Below, one piece after another: positions 44,751 through 56,814 of a stretch of DNA of 64,000 nt (the first letter of the stretch is position 1; each line of letters starts with the position of its first letter). The translations under genes were made by a program, and so were the position numbers. Under the pieces are notes generated by a model that was given only the letters and a program-made list of their open reading frames with translations, was not told the origin of the DNA and did not search any database. This DNA is from Circinella umbellata (lineage: Eukaryota > Mucoromycota > Mucoromycetes > Mucorales > Lichtheimiaceae), in the NCBI GenBank assembly GCA_025093555.1, contig JAIWNF010000028.1, positions 372,001-436,000 on the forward strand, in the 5' to 3' direction.

Positions 44751-47167
44751 AAGAATGTGTGTTTATTTATAATTTCAACTAATTTATGAACTAGTACAAA
44801 AAAAAAGACACGACAACAACATCAACACGTAAAAATTACACAAACACACGGACGCTTACACAAAATTACACACACGCACGATATACCAGCTCGTTTTATC
44901 ATACATTTACGCATAACCTTTGTACCTTTTACATACGTTATAATATTTTTGCTAGTACTATTATTTATTTTCTTTTTATACCGTATTTTACCTCCACTTC
45001 TACATCGTTTCTTCTCCTACATCCTTTTACTATTTTCTCATCTCCCTCCTTATTTTCTTGTATGTACTTATCCTGTGTTCTATCACTTTAAATATATCTA
45101 TATAAACTTTACTATAATAATTCATAATGTTTCTTACTGGATGTTTCTTGATATTCTTCTTTCATCTATACAATCATGGTCTCCTGATTATTATCAAATC
45201 CTTGAATAAATACATCATATATATGTATATGTCTGTATAAGTACAAAAGAAAAAATAGATTATAAATATAGCTAAATATACAATACTTGCCTAACCGTGG
45301 GTATAAACCAAAAAGTGTAGAATACGTAGAAGAAAAAGAGAGAGATGGTTCATGGTTTGTAGCATCAAAGAACTCTTCAAATGAACTACGCGACTAAATG
45401 ATTGATCTGAAACAAGCGCTTTTAATTCCGCATTTATTAATTTGCGTGGATAGAATAGCCTCGATCACTTGATTCATGAAGCTAAAATACCTCCGTTTAA
45501 CTAAACTAAATGAGAGGAAGGGGAAGAAATGATATATCCTGTGTCATTGATGTAGTAAAATACTCTAGCAACATGAAAAAAAATTGCAAGATTTATAAGA
45601 TGATCTTCATGTTTGAATATTATATATAAGTTGTGAACATCCCATCAATCTTCCATATTTATTTAAATAACCTGCAATTAATGGTTGCCTAATATAGTGA
45701 AATTGGTGCGGAGCGAGTTTGGCAATTTAAAAAGATTGTGTTGATCATTTAGTTTAGCGTCTAATATATAGTACTTGTCCAAATAGACAACATGGTCATC
45801 AGTATATTTGATTCTTTTTTTCCGCGCAGGTTAAAAGCTTTTGAATTTTTGAAGGAAAAAAAAAACTATATTTTGGTATGGACGATGTAAAGAGTTCTCT
45901 TTATCGACTCTTTTGAAATCCTGCTACAAACTTATTCATTGTATCGATCTTCTTTTAGATAATGTTTTGGTCTCATTGAAACTATTAAGAAAGCCGTCAT
46001 TGTTAATTAATGGTAATATTAATAAAATAGTGCCATAGTTTAGTATGTAAAATGAGTTTAATTTTCTTATCTAACCTTTTTCTATCGTTGCTTTATTATT
46101 ATCTAAAACCTGGATTCCTGGTGTACAAACAGCAATTAAACTAATTCTCACCCCGAAACTCGGGAATCATCGGTTATTGCGATCTTATAAACAATGACTT
46201 CAGAAGTACTTAGCCTAGGCCTTTCTTTGCGCTGAGAAAAAATAAATGAATGATCTCATCGTGGCAGTACGACCGATCCTACCTAATGTCGTCAATAATT
46301 GTAGTATTTCTTTTTCGTTGGGCGCGGGAGAACTACTTTTCTTTGACTGCTTAAAAGTATCTACTTAAGCACTATACAAAAGGAAAGGTAAACTAGATCA
46401 AAGTATTAGGCTTTAGTATCATGTAAAAAAAAGATATTTTGAAAACTTTAATAGAGGGATTTTTGGTTATAACCTGATCTACTATGCACGTATATTTATA
46501 TATGAGTAATATTGTTTACAATAACTATTTCTCTAGGCCAGACTATCATTGCTGATTATTACCGCATACGTAGTATACCATGTATCAAGAATTAAACGAC
46601 TAACAAATTCAACAATAACTACTATCAAAGTCATTTGCCCTGAATTTTTTTCACTATGACTGTTTACTCTAGTTTAGAATATGAAAATCACGTTTTTAAT
46701 GGAAAAAGCGCAGAAAGATGTTATTCTTTTGGGTGCCTTTTACAGTTGCTAAGAGACATCAAAGATTCTTGACTACAAAAAAAAATTCTTATTATAGAAA
46801 GATATGAAAATAGTGAAGCTTTATAATGGTAAATACTTATTCAGAGTTTCATATATATAGATAATTCGTTTATGTATAGTTACTATTGTCTTATATTTAA
46901 TGTTTCAATATAATAAATAGGCGAAGATATGACTCCAATTAGTAAATTTCTTATTGTTCGAAAATGGTTGTTACGCAATAATGGAATTATTTATGCTTAT
47001 AATGCACCTGTTTGGTAAATTTCTCAGTCCGTCAAAAAAATCGTAGTTGAAACGAAACGCAAGCCACAAAGCGACCTACTTTCAATTTTCCTGCCGACCA
47101 CAAAAAAAAAAAAGTTGAGTGCCGTTCGAAACAGATCTTATAAAACTCTCAACAAATATAATAAACC
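44751..47167. other. Intergenic region, no supported gene
   Basis: 2.4 kb between two + strand genes. The first 450 bp are T/C-rich 3' sequence with CACACA stretches. The rest is AT-rich without a frame, repeat or RNA gene that I can support. The open frame at 44949-45209 is hydrophobic low-complexity reading and was not accepted. Confidence 0.45.
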
Positions 47168-48612
47168 ATGCCTCCAAAGACGAAAGCCAGTGCACGAAAA
47201 ACTGAAAACAAGACCACTAATGGTACCGCTCAAAAGCGGTCAGTACGTGGTGGTAATAAAGCTACTGAAATCAAAAAGAATGCCAAAGCCCAGGAGTCTA
47301 AACCCATCAAAAAGGGGAAGGTTGTAAAGGAAGTTGTTGAAGAAGAACAATCTGTTAAAGAAAGTGATGAAGAAAATGAAGAATTAATGACAGAAGAACA
47401 AGAAGAAGCTTTACGTAAAGAAATTCTCGGCGACATGGCTAGTGACGATGAAGAGAGTGACGAAGAAGAAAAAGAAGACGATCAAGCAATCTCAGGTGAT
47501 GCATTTAACAGTGCAGAAGATGTCATTTCTCTTGATCCCGAACAAGTTAAAAAGAGTAAAGAAGAAACCAAAGCCAAGTTTGATAAGAAGAAGAAGGCTC
47601 CAGTTACTACCGTAAGTTGTGTTTGTGGATTATACATGAATAAATAAACTGAAGAGGATAAGATTGTTATTGTGAAGGGACTAAACAGCGATTAAAAACG
47701 TTTATTTTATCTAGGAAAAGGAAGACGAACGTGGTGTCATTTACCTTGGTAGAATACCCCATGGCTTTTATGAAGATGAAATGAAGGGCTATTTTAGTCA
47801 ATTCGGTACTGTTTCCCAACTTCGATTAGCACGCAACAAGCGTGGTCAGCCAAAACATTATGGTTTTATTGAATTCGAGTCGGCACAAGTTGCAGATATT
47901 GTAGCCGATACAATGGATAACTATTTGTTACTTGGTCACATATTACAATGTAAGATTTATCGTGAAAAAAAGCAAATATAAAAGTGGAACAGGAAAAAAA
48001 TATATATCTAATATTGAAATGGATTATTTATTAAACAGGCAAGGTTCTTCCAAAGGAAAGTATACATCCCAACCTTTTCAAGGGAACATCGAAGCGCTTC
48101 CGTAAAGTCAACCCTTCTATCATTCAACAAAAGAAACATAACCAAACAAGATCCGAAGAAAAGCAAAAGAAACGTATTATCGACTTGTTAAAGGCTGAAA
48201 ATGAGCGAAGGAAGAAAATTAAGGAACTTGGAATTGATTATGAGTTCCCTGGATACGTAAGTTGATCAGTTTTGTTCATTCTATTTGCCTTATGGAGTGT
48301 TATTTTGTGTTAAAACGGTACTTTTTTCTTATTGTTTAGACCGCCGAATATGAGAAATATAAGGAAACAAAGGCAAAGGAAACAAAACCTGAATCTGAAG
48401 CTGCTGATGACAAGAAAAGCAAAACTGGAAAGGCCGCTCCCAAGGCTACAAAAACTGAAAAGACAGAAGAAAAGCCTAATGCCAATAAGCGTAAGCGAAA
48501 TCAAAAGGCTGAACCAGCTGCTGAAGTACAAAAGAAGGAAGTAACCGAAGCCGCAACACCTGCTGCAAAGAAAGCCAAGCGAACTTCCAAGCCAAGAGCA
48601 GCAAAGAAATAA
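47168..48612 (+). CDS. Nucleolar RRM protein, NIFK / Nop15-like ribosome biogenesis factor
   Basis: Four exons (47168-47611, 47715-47949, 48039-48256, 48340-48612) join in frame to 389 residues. A Lys-rich N-terminus and a Glu/Asp-rich stretch (about 55-125) precede one RRM (about 154-235) with RNP2 VIYLGRI (156-162) and RNP1 KHYGFIEF (195-202). The block DNYLLLGHILQCKVLPKE after it is typical of NIFK/Nop15 proteins, which act in 60S pre-rRNA processing (ITS2) in the nucleolus. The C-terminus is a long Lys/Ala/Glu-rich tail ending in basic repeats, likely a nucleolar signal. It converges with the GRIM-19 gene. A shift between family members (Nop15 versus NIFK) is a naming matter only. Confidence 0.9.
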
Positions 48613-49270
48613 CTTAATTCATGTTATCTATTCTATCAGTTAAAACACACACACACATCATCTCTCTAACTCCCTCACCCACATCATTTCACGATATATA
48701 ATACATTTTTAGCATCAATAAAATTTGCAACAATCATATTTACTTTCTATTTTTGTAATATAAATTTAATACATTTGCATACTGTTTAATATTCTGAACT
48801 TTCTATGTCAATTTGATGGGTTATGTGAATTTATATATTATTGGTGGCTTTCATATGTGCTTCGATCAAAATTGCAGCACAGATAACTTGATGAAAAAAA
48901 ATACCAACTGCATGATATCATCCACTAGGTTACAATCATCAAAATTAAGATGTAATTCCCAATTCACTGCCTTAATCACTAATTAAGACACGCATCCAAC
49001 CTCTCCATACGCATACTCACTCCCACTTATTCCTTTCGATCTGATATTGCTACAATACTATTTTGTCCTAGTTATATAAACCCTTCTCCCCCTCTTCCTC
49101 TGATTACTTGATGATAATGTATTTGATACGACAAGATTGGTGAAAATCATTATAAACAAAACAAAATTAAATATGTTGGTGTGTATGTATATAATCGAAA
49201 ACAAAAAAAAATCCATGTTGTTTCTTATTTTTTGAGTGTGAGAGATAGTCTATTATAACTGGAAAAAAAG
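48613..49270. other. Convergent 3' region between NIFK-like and GRIM-19 genes
   Basis: 658 bp between two stop codons. CACACACACA follows the first stop and AATAAA-like sites occur (for example around 48716). It should hold both 3' UTRs. Nothing else is seen. Confidence 0.5.
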
Positions 49271-49802
49271 CTAGTTGTCTTCGGGAACGGCGACGTAGTT
49301 AGGAGGGGTAAAGTATTTGGTGTTGTTGTAAACAGATTCGCCAGCCTTCCAGTCCTTGACATCCTTCATGATCTCGGATTCACGGTTCTTTGAGGCGATA
49401 GTACGGCGATACATGTCACGATCGGATTCGGCAGTCAACAAAGGAATAAGGTGAATACGAGACCACAAATTTTCACGCTTCAATTCTCTATAAATTATTT
49501 ACAATAATAATTAATCAAAATGATCAATTATAAGTATTTCTTTTTTTTATCTTTCTTGTTGCTATCGTTTTTTTTTTTTTTTTGAAAATTGTAGCACTCG
49601 ATTTGTTTATGTGCATTTTTTTTATATAAAAAGAAAGAGCATACCGTCGTTCCAAGTTGCCTTGAGCAACTCGATAGAATCCAAAGGTCATGATGGCAGC
49701 GACACCACCAATAATGACAAGACCAGAGGGGCCTCTCTTTGGAAGATAACGGCGGTACCGCACTTCGCTATATCCACCGCTTGGGGGTAAATCCTGGGTC
49801 AT
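49271..49802 (-). CDS. Mitochondrial complex I subunit GRIM-19 / NDUFA13
   Basis: An accessory subunit of NADH:ubiquinone oxidoreductase in the inner mitochondrial membrane. Two exons (49802-49645, 49487-49271) join in frame to 124 residues. MTQDLPPSGGYSEVRYRRYL is the conserved N-terminus, followed by one membrane helix (about 24-46, GLVIIGGVAAIMTFGFYRVA) and a charged matrix/intermembrane helix region (ELKRENLWSRIHLIPLLTAE). Its presence shows that this fungus has respiratory complex I, unlike Saccharomyces. The frame is open a further 17 codons upstream, but family members start at the M-x-Q-D-L-P-P block, so 49802 is chosen. Confidence 0.93.
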
Positions 49803-50556
49803 TGCGATTATATGTAAAGAGTGGGGAGTTTGGACTTCGTTACAGCTCTTCAAAAATACGCGAAATTCTGTTTACCTTGTCCCAGTGTGTGTCCCGAAAA
49901 ATTTTGTGACGTAACTAGGCCACTGACTGTGAGTGCCTTTTTTTTATGAAGTTCTTTCTCTCCCTCCATTAAATTTGACCCTTTCTTGCGCTTCATAAAT
50001 AGGCCACTTTCAAAAATGTTGAATTACTTTTTCAGTCAAGTTGGATTAACATGACTAGAAAAAAAAACTTATGATACTGTTTGATTTATGAGTTATCTTT
50101 TTACGATATGTATTATAGTCCATGTCACTTTGCAACAAAAATACGCTGTTGCTAGCAGATACTTAACGACTTCTTTTTTTTTTTATTAAAAAACTGTGTT
50201 GTACTTAATTATTTTACAAAAATATCTTTATTGGTTGATATCTATACTACCATCGAACGATAGACTACATTTTTTTTCTTACATAAAGAAAACGTAAGTG
50301 TATACTTTATTAAAAAAATGCCCACAACATGTCTACGTAAAAAATGAAATTTCTTTAGTTTATCCAAGTTTGAAAGATGGTTTTTTAATTATACACGTGC
50401 ATGGAATAGCATGGAAATGGATTTAATTTGTAGTGAAAAAAAAGGAACTAGAAATATAACAATTTTTTTATCGCACATCGAAATATATATATAAAGAGAA
50501 GGTAAAAGGGAATGAAATGGTGATAATACAGAAAATTATGGGTAGTAGTATATAAA
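49803..50556. promoter_or_regulatory. Promoter of GRIM-19 and 3' region of chitin synthase
   Basis: 754 bp between two minus-strand genes. A TGACGTAA site lies at 49907-49914, about 105 bp upstream of the GRIM-19 start. The remainder is AT-rich 3' sequence of the chitin synthase gene. No other gene is seen. Confidence 0.4.
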
Positions 50557-53500
50557 TTAACGACGGAATATTTTAAAGATCAAGTATAAAATTGATCCAA
50601 TGAAACGGAATGCAGACAAACCGGCAACTGACCAGAGAATGAAGCCCAAATAAACAGTACTTCGTTCTTCATATGTACCAAACCATTCCAAGATTTGGCC
50701 GTTTGTGATAACTGCCACCAAAGCCATGTTGGTAATTACCCATGATAGTACCTAGTGATAAAGTTGTTAGTAAATTTTTTTCGCATGAGTTAAATGTTTT
50801 CTTCTCTCTAAAAATAATGAGAAAAATATCTTACTAGTCGAGTACGGAAAGCCTTGTAATAATCTTCTTGTTTTGTCTTTGCATCGCGTTTTTCAGGAAC
50901 TTCAACAACTTGTCTCTTGAGTTCCATACATGCCTCTTCATATTGTTCATTGAGATCTTTTTGCTCTGTAGGTACTTCAACTTCAACATGCTGATCACCA
51001 TCTTTGCCTTTCTTTGCTTTAACAACACCAAGTTCAGTAGATACACTATTATCACCCTTAGTACCCCATGACACATCGTGAGTGTTACAGAATGCATAAA
51101 TGTTGAGGACATTAATATATGAAGGTGACATAAAAATATCTATCATTATTAGAATCACAATTTTCTTTTGTTAGTACAATGTTGTTACACAAAAACTTGT
51201 TAATAAATTGAGTTTATATTACTTACATTGAATGAAACTTGTAAACATATGCCAAGGATCGAGGAACATGAAACTTGCCAGAAAGTAAATAACATAGGTT
51301 GAAACAACAGCGACAATAACTTCCCTGAAAGCACTTTGACCTATGAGGGCCATAAACATGTCATCCGATTGTCTTGCTTCGTCTATCGCACTGTCAACAC
51401 CAACAGCCGTGATCCAGATAGTACAGAACATAATGTAACCCATGAGAAGTGCAAAGAACACGATACTTAAAACGTAAGCCCATTTAAAACCTTGCGGCCG
51501 GTTACCCATAGCTATAATGAACTGAACGACGAGCAAAACAATATATACATAATTCAAACTAATATGAAGGTATCGTGCAACATCACCAGAGAATGGTTTT
51601 GGGTCAAGGAAGTCGGACTCCATAGAGGTTGTCATGATGTAAAATGTAAGATAGAAGTTACCCTAAATATAGAAGTTATAATTTTTGTGTAAGTAGAGCA
51701 AACCTTGGTTTGAATTATATATATAAATTTAAAATAATAATGAGTAATAAATAAAGAACAACATACGATGGCGAACCAAGAGAAAATTAATTGATAGGTT
51801 TGATAAATGCCTTGGAACATGAAGAAAATCTTGCGGATAACATTATGCTTTGAGCGCCAAAGTTTACCAGAATGAACAAGAGCGTAAATACCAGCAAAGA
51901 ATGAACCATTAAGCCAACGCCGGCGCTGGGAAATAAATTCAGGTACATTGTCCGGTACATCCGTCTCACCATAACTGTTTGATACATAATGTAACGACCA
52001 TTTTGCACCCTTCTTTGCAACCAACTAATAATATTTAAATAAGAAAACAAATTAGTACCTGAAAGAGTAATTATTTATCACTCATAAAAAATTGATAATT
52101 ATTTTCCCCACTCCGTTTCTTTTTTTTTTTTTTTTTACCTCGTAACATAAGATACGATCTTCAGCCAGATACATGTTTGCAGTAAAGATATCAGCATCGC
52201 TACCATGTTGTTTTTCACCCATAAAATACTTTTCAAGAGGACCATGACCATTCACATCATTTTGAAGGGCAGTGTATCGATATGCAGAAAAGGCACCGGG
52301 TAACACCGAGATGTAACCAAAAACGGATTCTAATGGCTTGTCAAGAATATTGGACATTTTGTATTCGAAATTTTGAGAGGCGACCAATGGATTCAATAAA
52401 GCAACACCAGCTTTACCTGTCATAGCACGGATTTCACCACATGCACCAGCGGTGTTTCTGTTAATGTCAAATGCCTTCCATAAATGATAAATGGATGTAT
52501 GACCTGGTCGAGTACCAACATCGATCAATACACAGACATTAGGCTTAATAAGTGGACCAAATGCTTGGAAAAACCACCGATGGGAATTAATCTTCTTTTG
52601 GTTCTTTTCCTTAAGACAGAACAACATTTGCGTAGGTACAATACCCTTTTCTGAACCACGGAAATTCATATCGGGATCAACTGAAAGTTGAGTTGTGTGC
52701 TACCATGAGTAATAAATGTAAGGAGGAGATGAGTTCAATCATTCTAGTTATATAAGGAGCGAATATGCACGAGGTGTGATGATACAATTCTTTCTTTTTT
52801 CTTGTTTACCTCGTAGATATGTGCCGTGACCGGTTTGCCTTCGACAATATTTTTAGCAACACCTTCTTGATAACAGCCCAATGCTGCAAGAACTGATAGT
52901 GTTCGAGCATTAATCTTTGTACGCCCATCAGATACAACACAAACGACAATTTTTTCCCAGCCTTGAGGTCCCCAAGTAGTAGAACGTGTACGAGAACATA
53001 AATGAGCAATATTCTTCATCACACCATGCAAAGTACGAGTAAACAACACTTCGTCTTCCTGTAATTGCGATTGGTCAGTTTTTTGTTCAGTCCTTTCTTT
53101 TTTGTTTTGCAGACATAAATTGAACTAAAAAGGGGGACAGTATATTTTTGTTGTCTTACGTTGTACATGGTCAACACAATAAAAAGTTCAGTTTGTCTAT
53201 TCAAAAGGTTTTGTCGTAATTGATATTTCTTTTCTTGAAATTCGCTTGGGTCGCAGGTTGCCGCTGTGTATCGCATGTGGGTGAATTCGTGACCCTCTTT
53301 GTCTGGTAAACGGTCCAAATATTTTGTAGGAACAGGGTTGTCCAAAACAAGGTTTCCTCCTGTAAGCTTAACTTTTCTCACTGTTTTACATAAAATCATA
53401 ATCATCATAATACATTGTATCGTTAGTTATCAATTCTCCTTTTTATTGCTATGGAATAAGCAGTAGAACCAATGAAAAGAAATACTTGCCTGTCTTATAT

Positions 53501-53823
53501 CTTCGTGGTTGTCGACGTGGCGCTTCACCATAACGAGCTCCTGGGGAAGAGGGCTCTATGAATTGTACCCCTCCGCCTCCACCACCAACAGTTCGAGAGA
53601 AAGGTGATCGTGGCGAATTCACTTGAGGAGATGCTGGACTTCCAAGTAATGGTTGATTCATTGTTTCGGCGTGTTGCTGTTGTTCTTCATTAAAGGGGTC
53701 ATGGCCACGTTGCATAGCTGGTTGATTAGAAAACGATGTGTCTTGGAGCGGATATTGTTCTGAATATGGAGGCACAGGTGGTGTACCTGGCGACCTTGTT
53801 GAATCAAAGTCGTTTTGATACAT
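50557..53823 (-). CDS. Chitin synthase, division 1 (class I-III type)
   Basis: A plasma-membrane GT2 enzyme that polymerises GlcNAc from UDP-GlcNAc into chitin. Eight exons (53823-53490, 53380-53160, 53058-52810, 52699-52139, 52024-51767, 51662-51227, 51139-50835, 50751-50557) join in frame to 852 residues. A Pro/Gln-rich disordered N-terminus (1-110) is followed by the division 1 start domain, [10 protein letters not shown] (from 226), [11 protein letters not shown] (Asp328), EDRILCYE (448-455) and the product-binding QRRRW (488-492). Several membrane helices lie in the C-terminal third (about 515-690 and 790-845), with a charged loop between. It is a single, intact gene. Intron 1 uses a GC donor. 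The subclass is not fixed by eye; the family and activity are secure. Confidence 0.96.
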
Positions 53824-56011
53824 GATCTCTCGCTATTCTAATAATATAAAAACTATCATCGATTACAAAAAAAATTACAAAAAAAAATTCTCAACGTTAC
53901 GATCATTGCTAAAGAGTTTTTCTCTGCCAGGGTCCATTGCTATCAATGCATACCTACAACCGAATCCAATCTGCAAAAGGAAAGACAAGCAGTGGAATGG
54001 ACGGACCATTGACAATTTATATCTCGAAATGACATGGTTACACCAAAGCGGGAATCAATAGTGAAGCAAATGGTTGCAATTTTCTTTTTTTTCTTTTCGC
54101 TATTTCAAAGTTTACCCATCGGCACACTCCTTTGCACCTCCTCCTCCCCCTGAGCTGATCTTATAATGATGAATTCCAATTATAACTCGGCGGTGTAAGT
54201 ATCTATAAATGTGAACAGAACACGGGTAAAAATCGAATTGATCTGTACCACCACTTAGCAACCATCAAAGCCCCGCCCAACCTTGCTTTTGAGTACGGCA
54301 ATGGTGTCATGTGTTCCTATGGATCACTGCGGCCATCCAATTTCTAAGAAAATCAAGATTTCTTTAGGAATTGATTATATGTAATGTTTATTTATGGTTT
54401 ATGGAAATGGGAAGGAGTAACAAGTGATATGTTTACCTCAAATACAGTTTTATGGCTGATCTGATCTAGCTATATAAAGATAAAAAAAACTTTTTTTTGC
54501 TGTATCAATTTCTGAGGAGATGAAGGAGTTTAATTACCGCACAAACATCACAGTAGTGTGAAACGTGTAAGTTTCAATTATAAAAGTTAAATTAGCAAAT
54601 TGAATCAATATAAACTTACACGAATGAACCGAAAAATATTTCCGCTCCTCCTCATTATAATTATTATTCTTTTAATATCTTTTCTTGACAGTTTCAAGAA
54701 ATGCATATCAATACGCGGGGAAGGATGTCCGTGTTATTTGTATATTCATTTGCTCCAAGCTTTTTTTATATCTATTTCTCTTCGGCCATCTATTAAATAA
54801 GGATAATATGAAAGATAAATGCTACACAAATCCACATATTGGGTGCTCTTAAAGTTCAAAAATAATAAAAGTAAAAATAAAACCTAGTCCAGTTTACCCT
54901 TATATAATAAAACTTTCTAAGTCTACCTTTTATAGTAAAATTCATTCCTTAGAAAAAAACCCCAATAATTTATTTTAGAGTTTCCTATAGTTGGTATACT
55001 AAAGTAATAGGGGAGGCGTTACTCTACTTATCTTTATTTACCGTTACGTCTAGTTATGCTCCGTCCCGGAAGAGCTTCTTTAAGGATCAGTTATGAAATT
55101 CTCAGTACGAGCATTTTCGACCGATATCGCTTCCACCATCCCTAATTCGGCAACAACAGCAGTAGCACAATCTTCTCTGCCTTTCTCACTCATTTTTCTC
55201 GGAAACCACCACCAGCGCACCTTCTTCGTCTTCAATTACCGGACTTCTTCCGTTGTTCTTTCTTTTAATGCGGAACACGCGTCCGAGCAAGTTTAACACT
55301 TTTGATAACACCACGGCTTCTCAAATTCAACGTTACTCTAGTTTACTATAAAGGGTAAGTAAAGTTTTCCTTTGATTTGAATGGCTAACTTGAGAAGACC
55401 ATTATGGCATCAGCCACTTCGCAGTGTTTATTTTTGACAAGGACTAAAGCCGCCTAATAAGGTTATTCCATTACCAGTAATATGTGCAACACAAACACTG
55501 TTTGTGTAGTGGCAATGACATACGTATAAGGCTGATTACTTTTGTATAATTTACTATTGCTAGCCACCTCTTGTACCCCAAAATATGGATTCAACGTTAT
55601 CTATCTAATGTTAGATGAAGGAAGGAAAATATTGCACTCAAAGATAGTTGGTGAAAACCATATACACCGTATTTCACCAAAGTTATCATTTAATGAGGTT
55701 TGAAATTTTAACTGAGATGGCTACAGCTTTTTGTTTTCTGCCAATGGTGTCATTTTATTACACCAGTGATCTTGCTGATCAGTTTCTCGCCCGTATTCGA
55801 AAAAGCAATATTTTTTTTTTGATTCCCTTTTTTACACAAACAGTATACCGTAATACAAAAATGCGTACTCTATTCTTCTAGTAAAAATAATAAGGGAAGA
55901 GACCCAGAATTGGTACCACCGCTACACTTGATTTGGGGCTGGGGTTTTTTATTCTTTGATGATGAAAAAGAAAATCTAGAAACAAAGATAAAACAGAAGA
56001 AAAAATCTAAT
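53824..56011. other. Intergenic region upstream of chitin synthase
   Basis: 2.2 kb. The right-hand flank of the start (53824-54400) should hold the chitin synthase promoter, including a C-rich block (54120-54150) and a GC-richer patch at 54240-54345. A further GC-richer patch at 55040-55330 has Ser/Thr-rich coding-like text in two frames (for example TTSAPSSSSITGLLPLFF) but no start or domain, possibly the remains of a gene. No tRNA or 5S gene was recognised. Confidence 0.4.
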
Positions 56012-56296
56012 CTAATTCTCGCAATGAACTTCCGCACTTGAAGCACACTGCTGTGTTTTGTCATTAAACATCCAGCCACCGGGACAACTAAGGGTTAGGG
56101 CAGAACTATCAGGTCCATCACAGCTATAGTAGTCGACGCAATAACTTCCGGGATAAGGCGCATACTTCTTCCCACTCGGAATAGGACATTTCAAATTGGA
56201 ATTGCTCGCCTCAGCGATAGTGATATTTATTAAAAGCAGAACCATGGAAGCGACAAGTACAAAGATAGTGGCCATCGATACGTTTTGGTTCTTCAT
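56012..56296 (-). CDS. Small secreted CBM14 (peritrophin-A) chitin-binding protein
   Basis: A single-exon 94-residue protein. A hydrophobic signal peptide or anchor (about 8-30, ATIFVLVASMVLLLINITIA) is followed by one chitin-binding type 2 domain with the full set of six cysteines: LKCPIPSG, GSYCVDYYSCDG, LTLSCPGGWMFND, QQCASS and VHCEN. The aromatic/Pro pattern and Cys spacing match CBM14. Such proteins bind chitin; in the tomato pathogen Cladosporium fulvum a CBM14 protein (Avr4) shields hyphal walls from plant chitinase. A similar shielding or wall-binding role here is inference. It lies 2.2 kb upstream of the chitin synthase gene on the same strand and 518 bp from the divergent Lon gene. 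Confidence 0.88.
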   Translation of the reverse strand: MKNQNVSMATIFVLVASMVLLLINITIAEASNSNLKCPIPSGKKYAPYPGSYCVDYYSCDGPDSSALTLSCPGGWMFNDKTQQCASSAEVHCEN

Positions 56297-56814
56297 CCTA
56301 TCAGTAATTCTTGAATTTGTTGGATAAAAGTGAAAATAAGAGTAAAAATATTTTAATGAAGTAAAAGATAATGTAATCCGTAGAAAAATAATTGTGAACC
56401 TTTATATAGTATCGAAGGTTCTGATGTGTTAATGACCATTGTATATTATGAGGGGCAAGTTCATCAACTTGCATAAATAGCAACTGCATTTTAGTTAATA
56501 TTGCTTTTATTATAAATTAACTCAACAAATAACTAATATCTTCATAAGGAATACAAGGAGAGGGTCCTAAACTGTTGCATTGATACTTTTCATTCATTTT
56601 ATTACCCTCATGCAACTCATCTTTACTATGACAGCAATGTAACTGAGTATAAAAGTCAAATTATGGGAACACAAAATAGGAACTCGGACCACCATCGTCC
56701 GTTTCGGAAAATTTGCCGAACAATGCAAAAAATCTACTTTTTTTTTGTTTCCCTACTGACTCGCTCTTCACGCTGTTGCTGACGAATCACTTCTAGTTGA
56801 ATAAATCTTTTAAC
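56297..56814. promoter_or_regulatory. 518-bp divergent promoter between CBM14 and Lon genes
   Basis: Both start codons face away from this short region. The Lon side has a GC-richer patch with ACTCGGACCACCATCGTCCG (56681-56700), then a T-run and a T/C-rich leader. No known operator was recognised. Short frames here are not coding. Confidence 0.45.

Noticed and set aside
54240..54345. GC-richer patch thought to be a 5S rRNA or other small RNA gene
   Set aside because: No 5S internal control blocks, tRNA arms or snRNA signatures could be matched on either strand. More likely promoter DNA.
55093..55296. 67-residue frame with an N-terminus like a mitochondrial presequence
   Set aside because: No domain, no continuation by splicing and Ser/Thr-rich text in two frames at once; at most a gene remnant.
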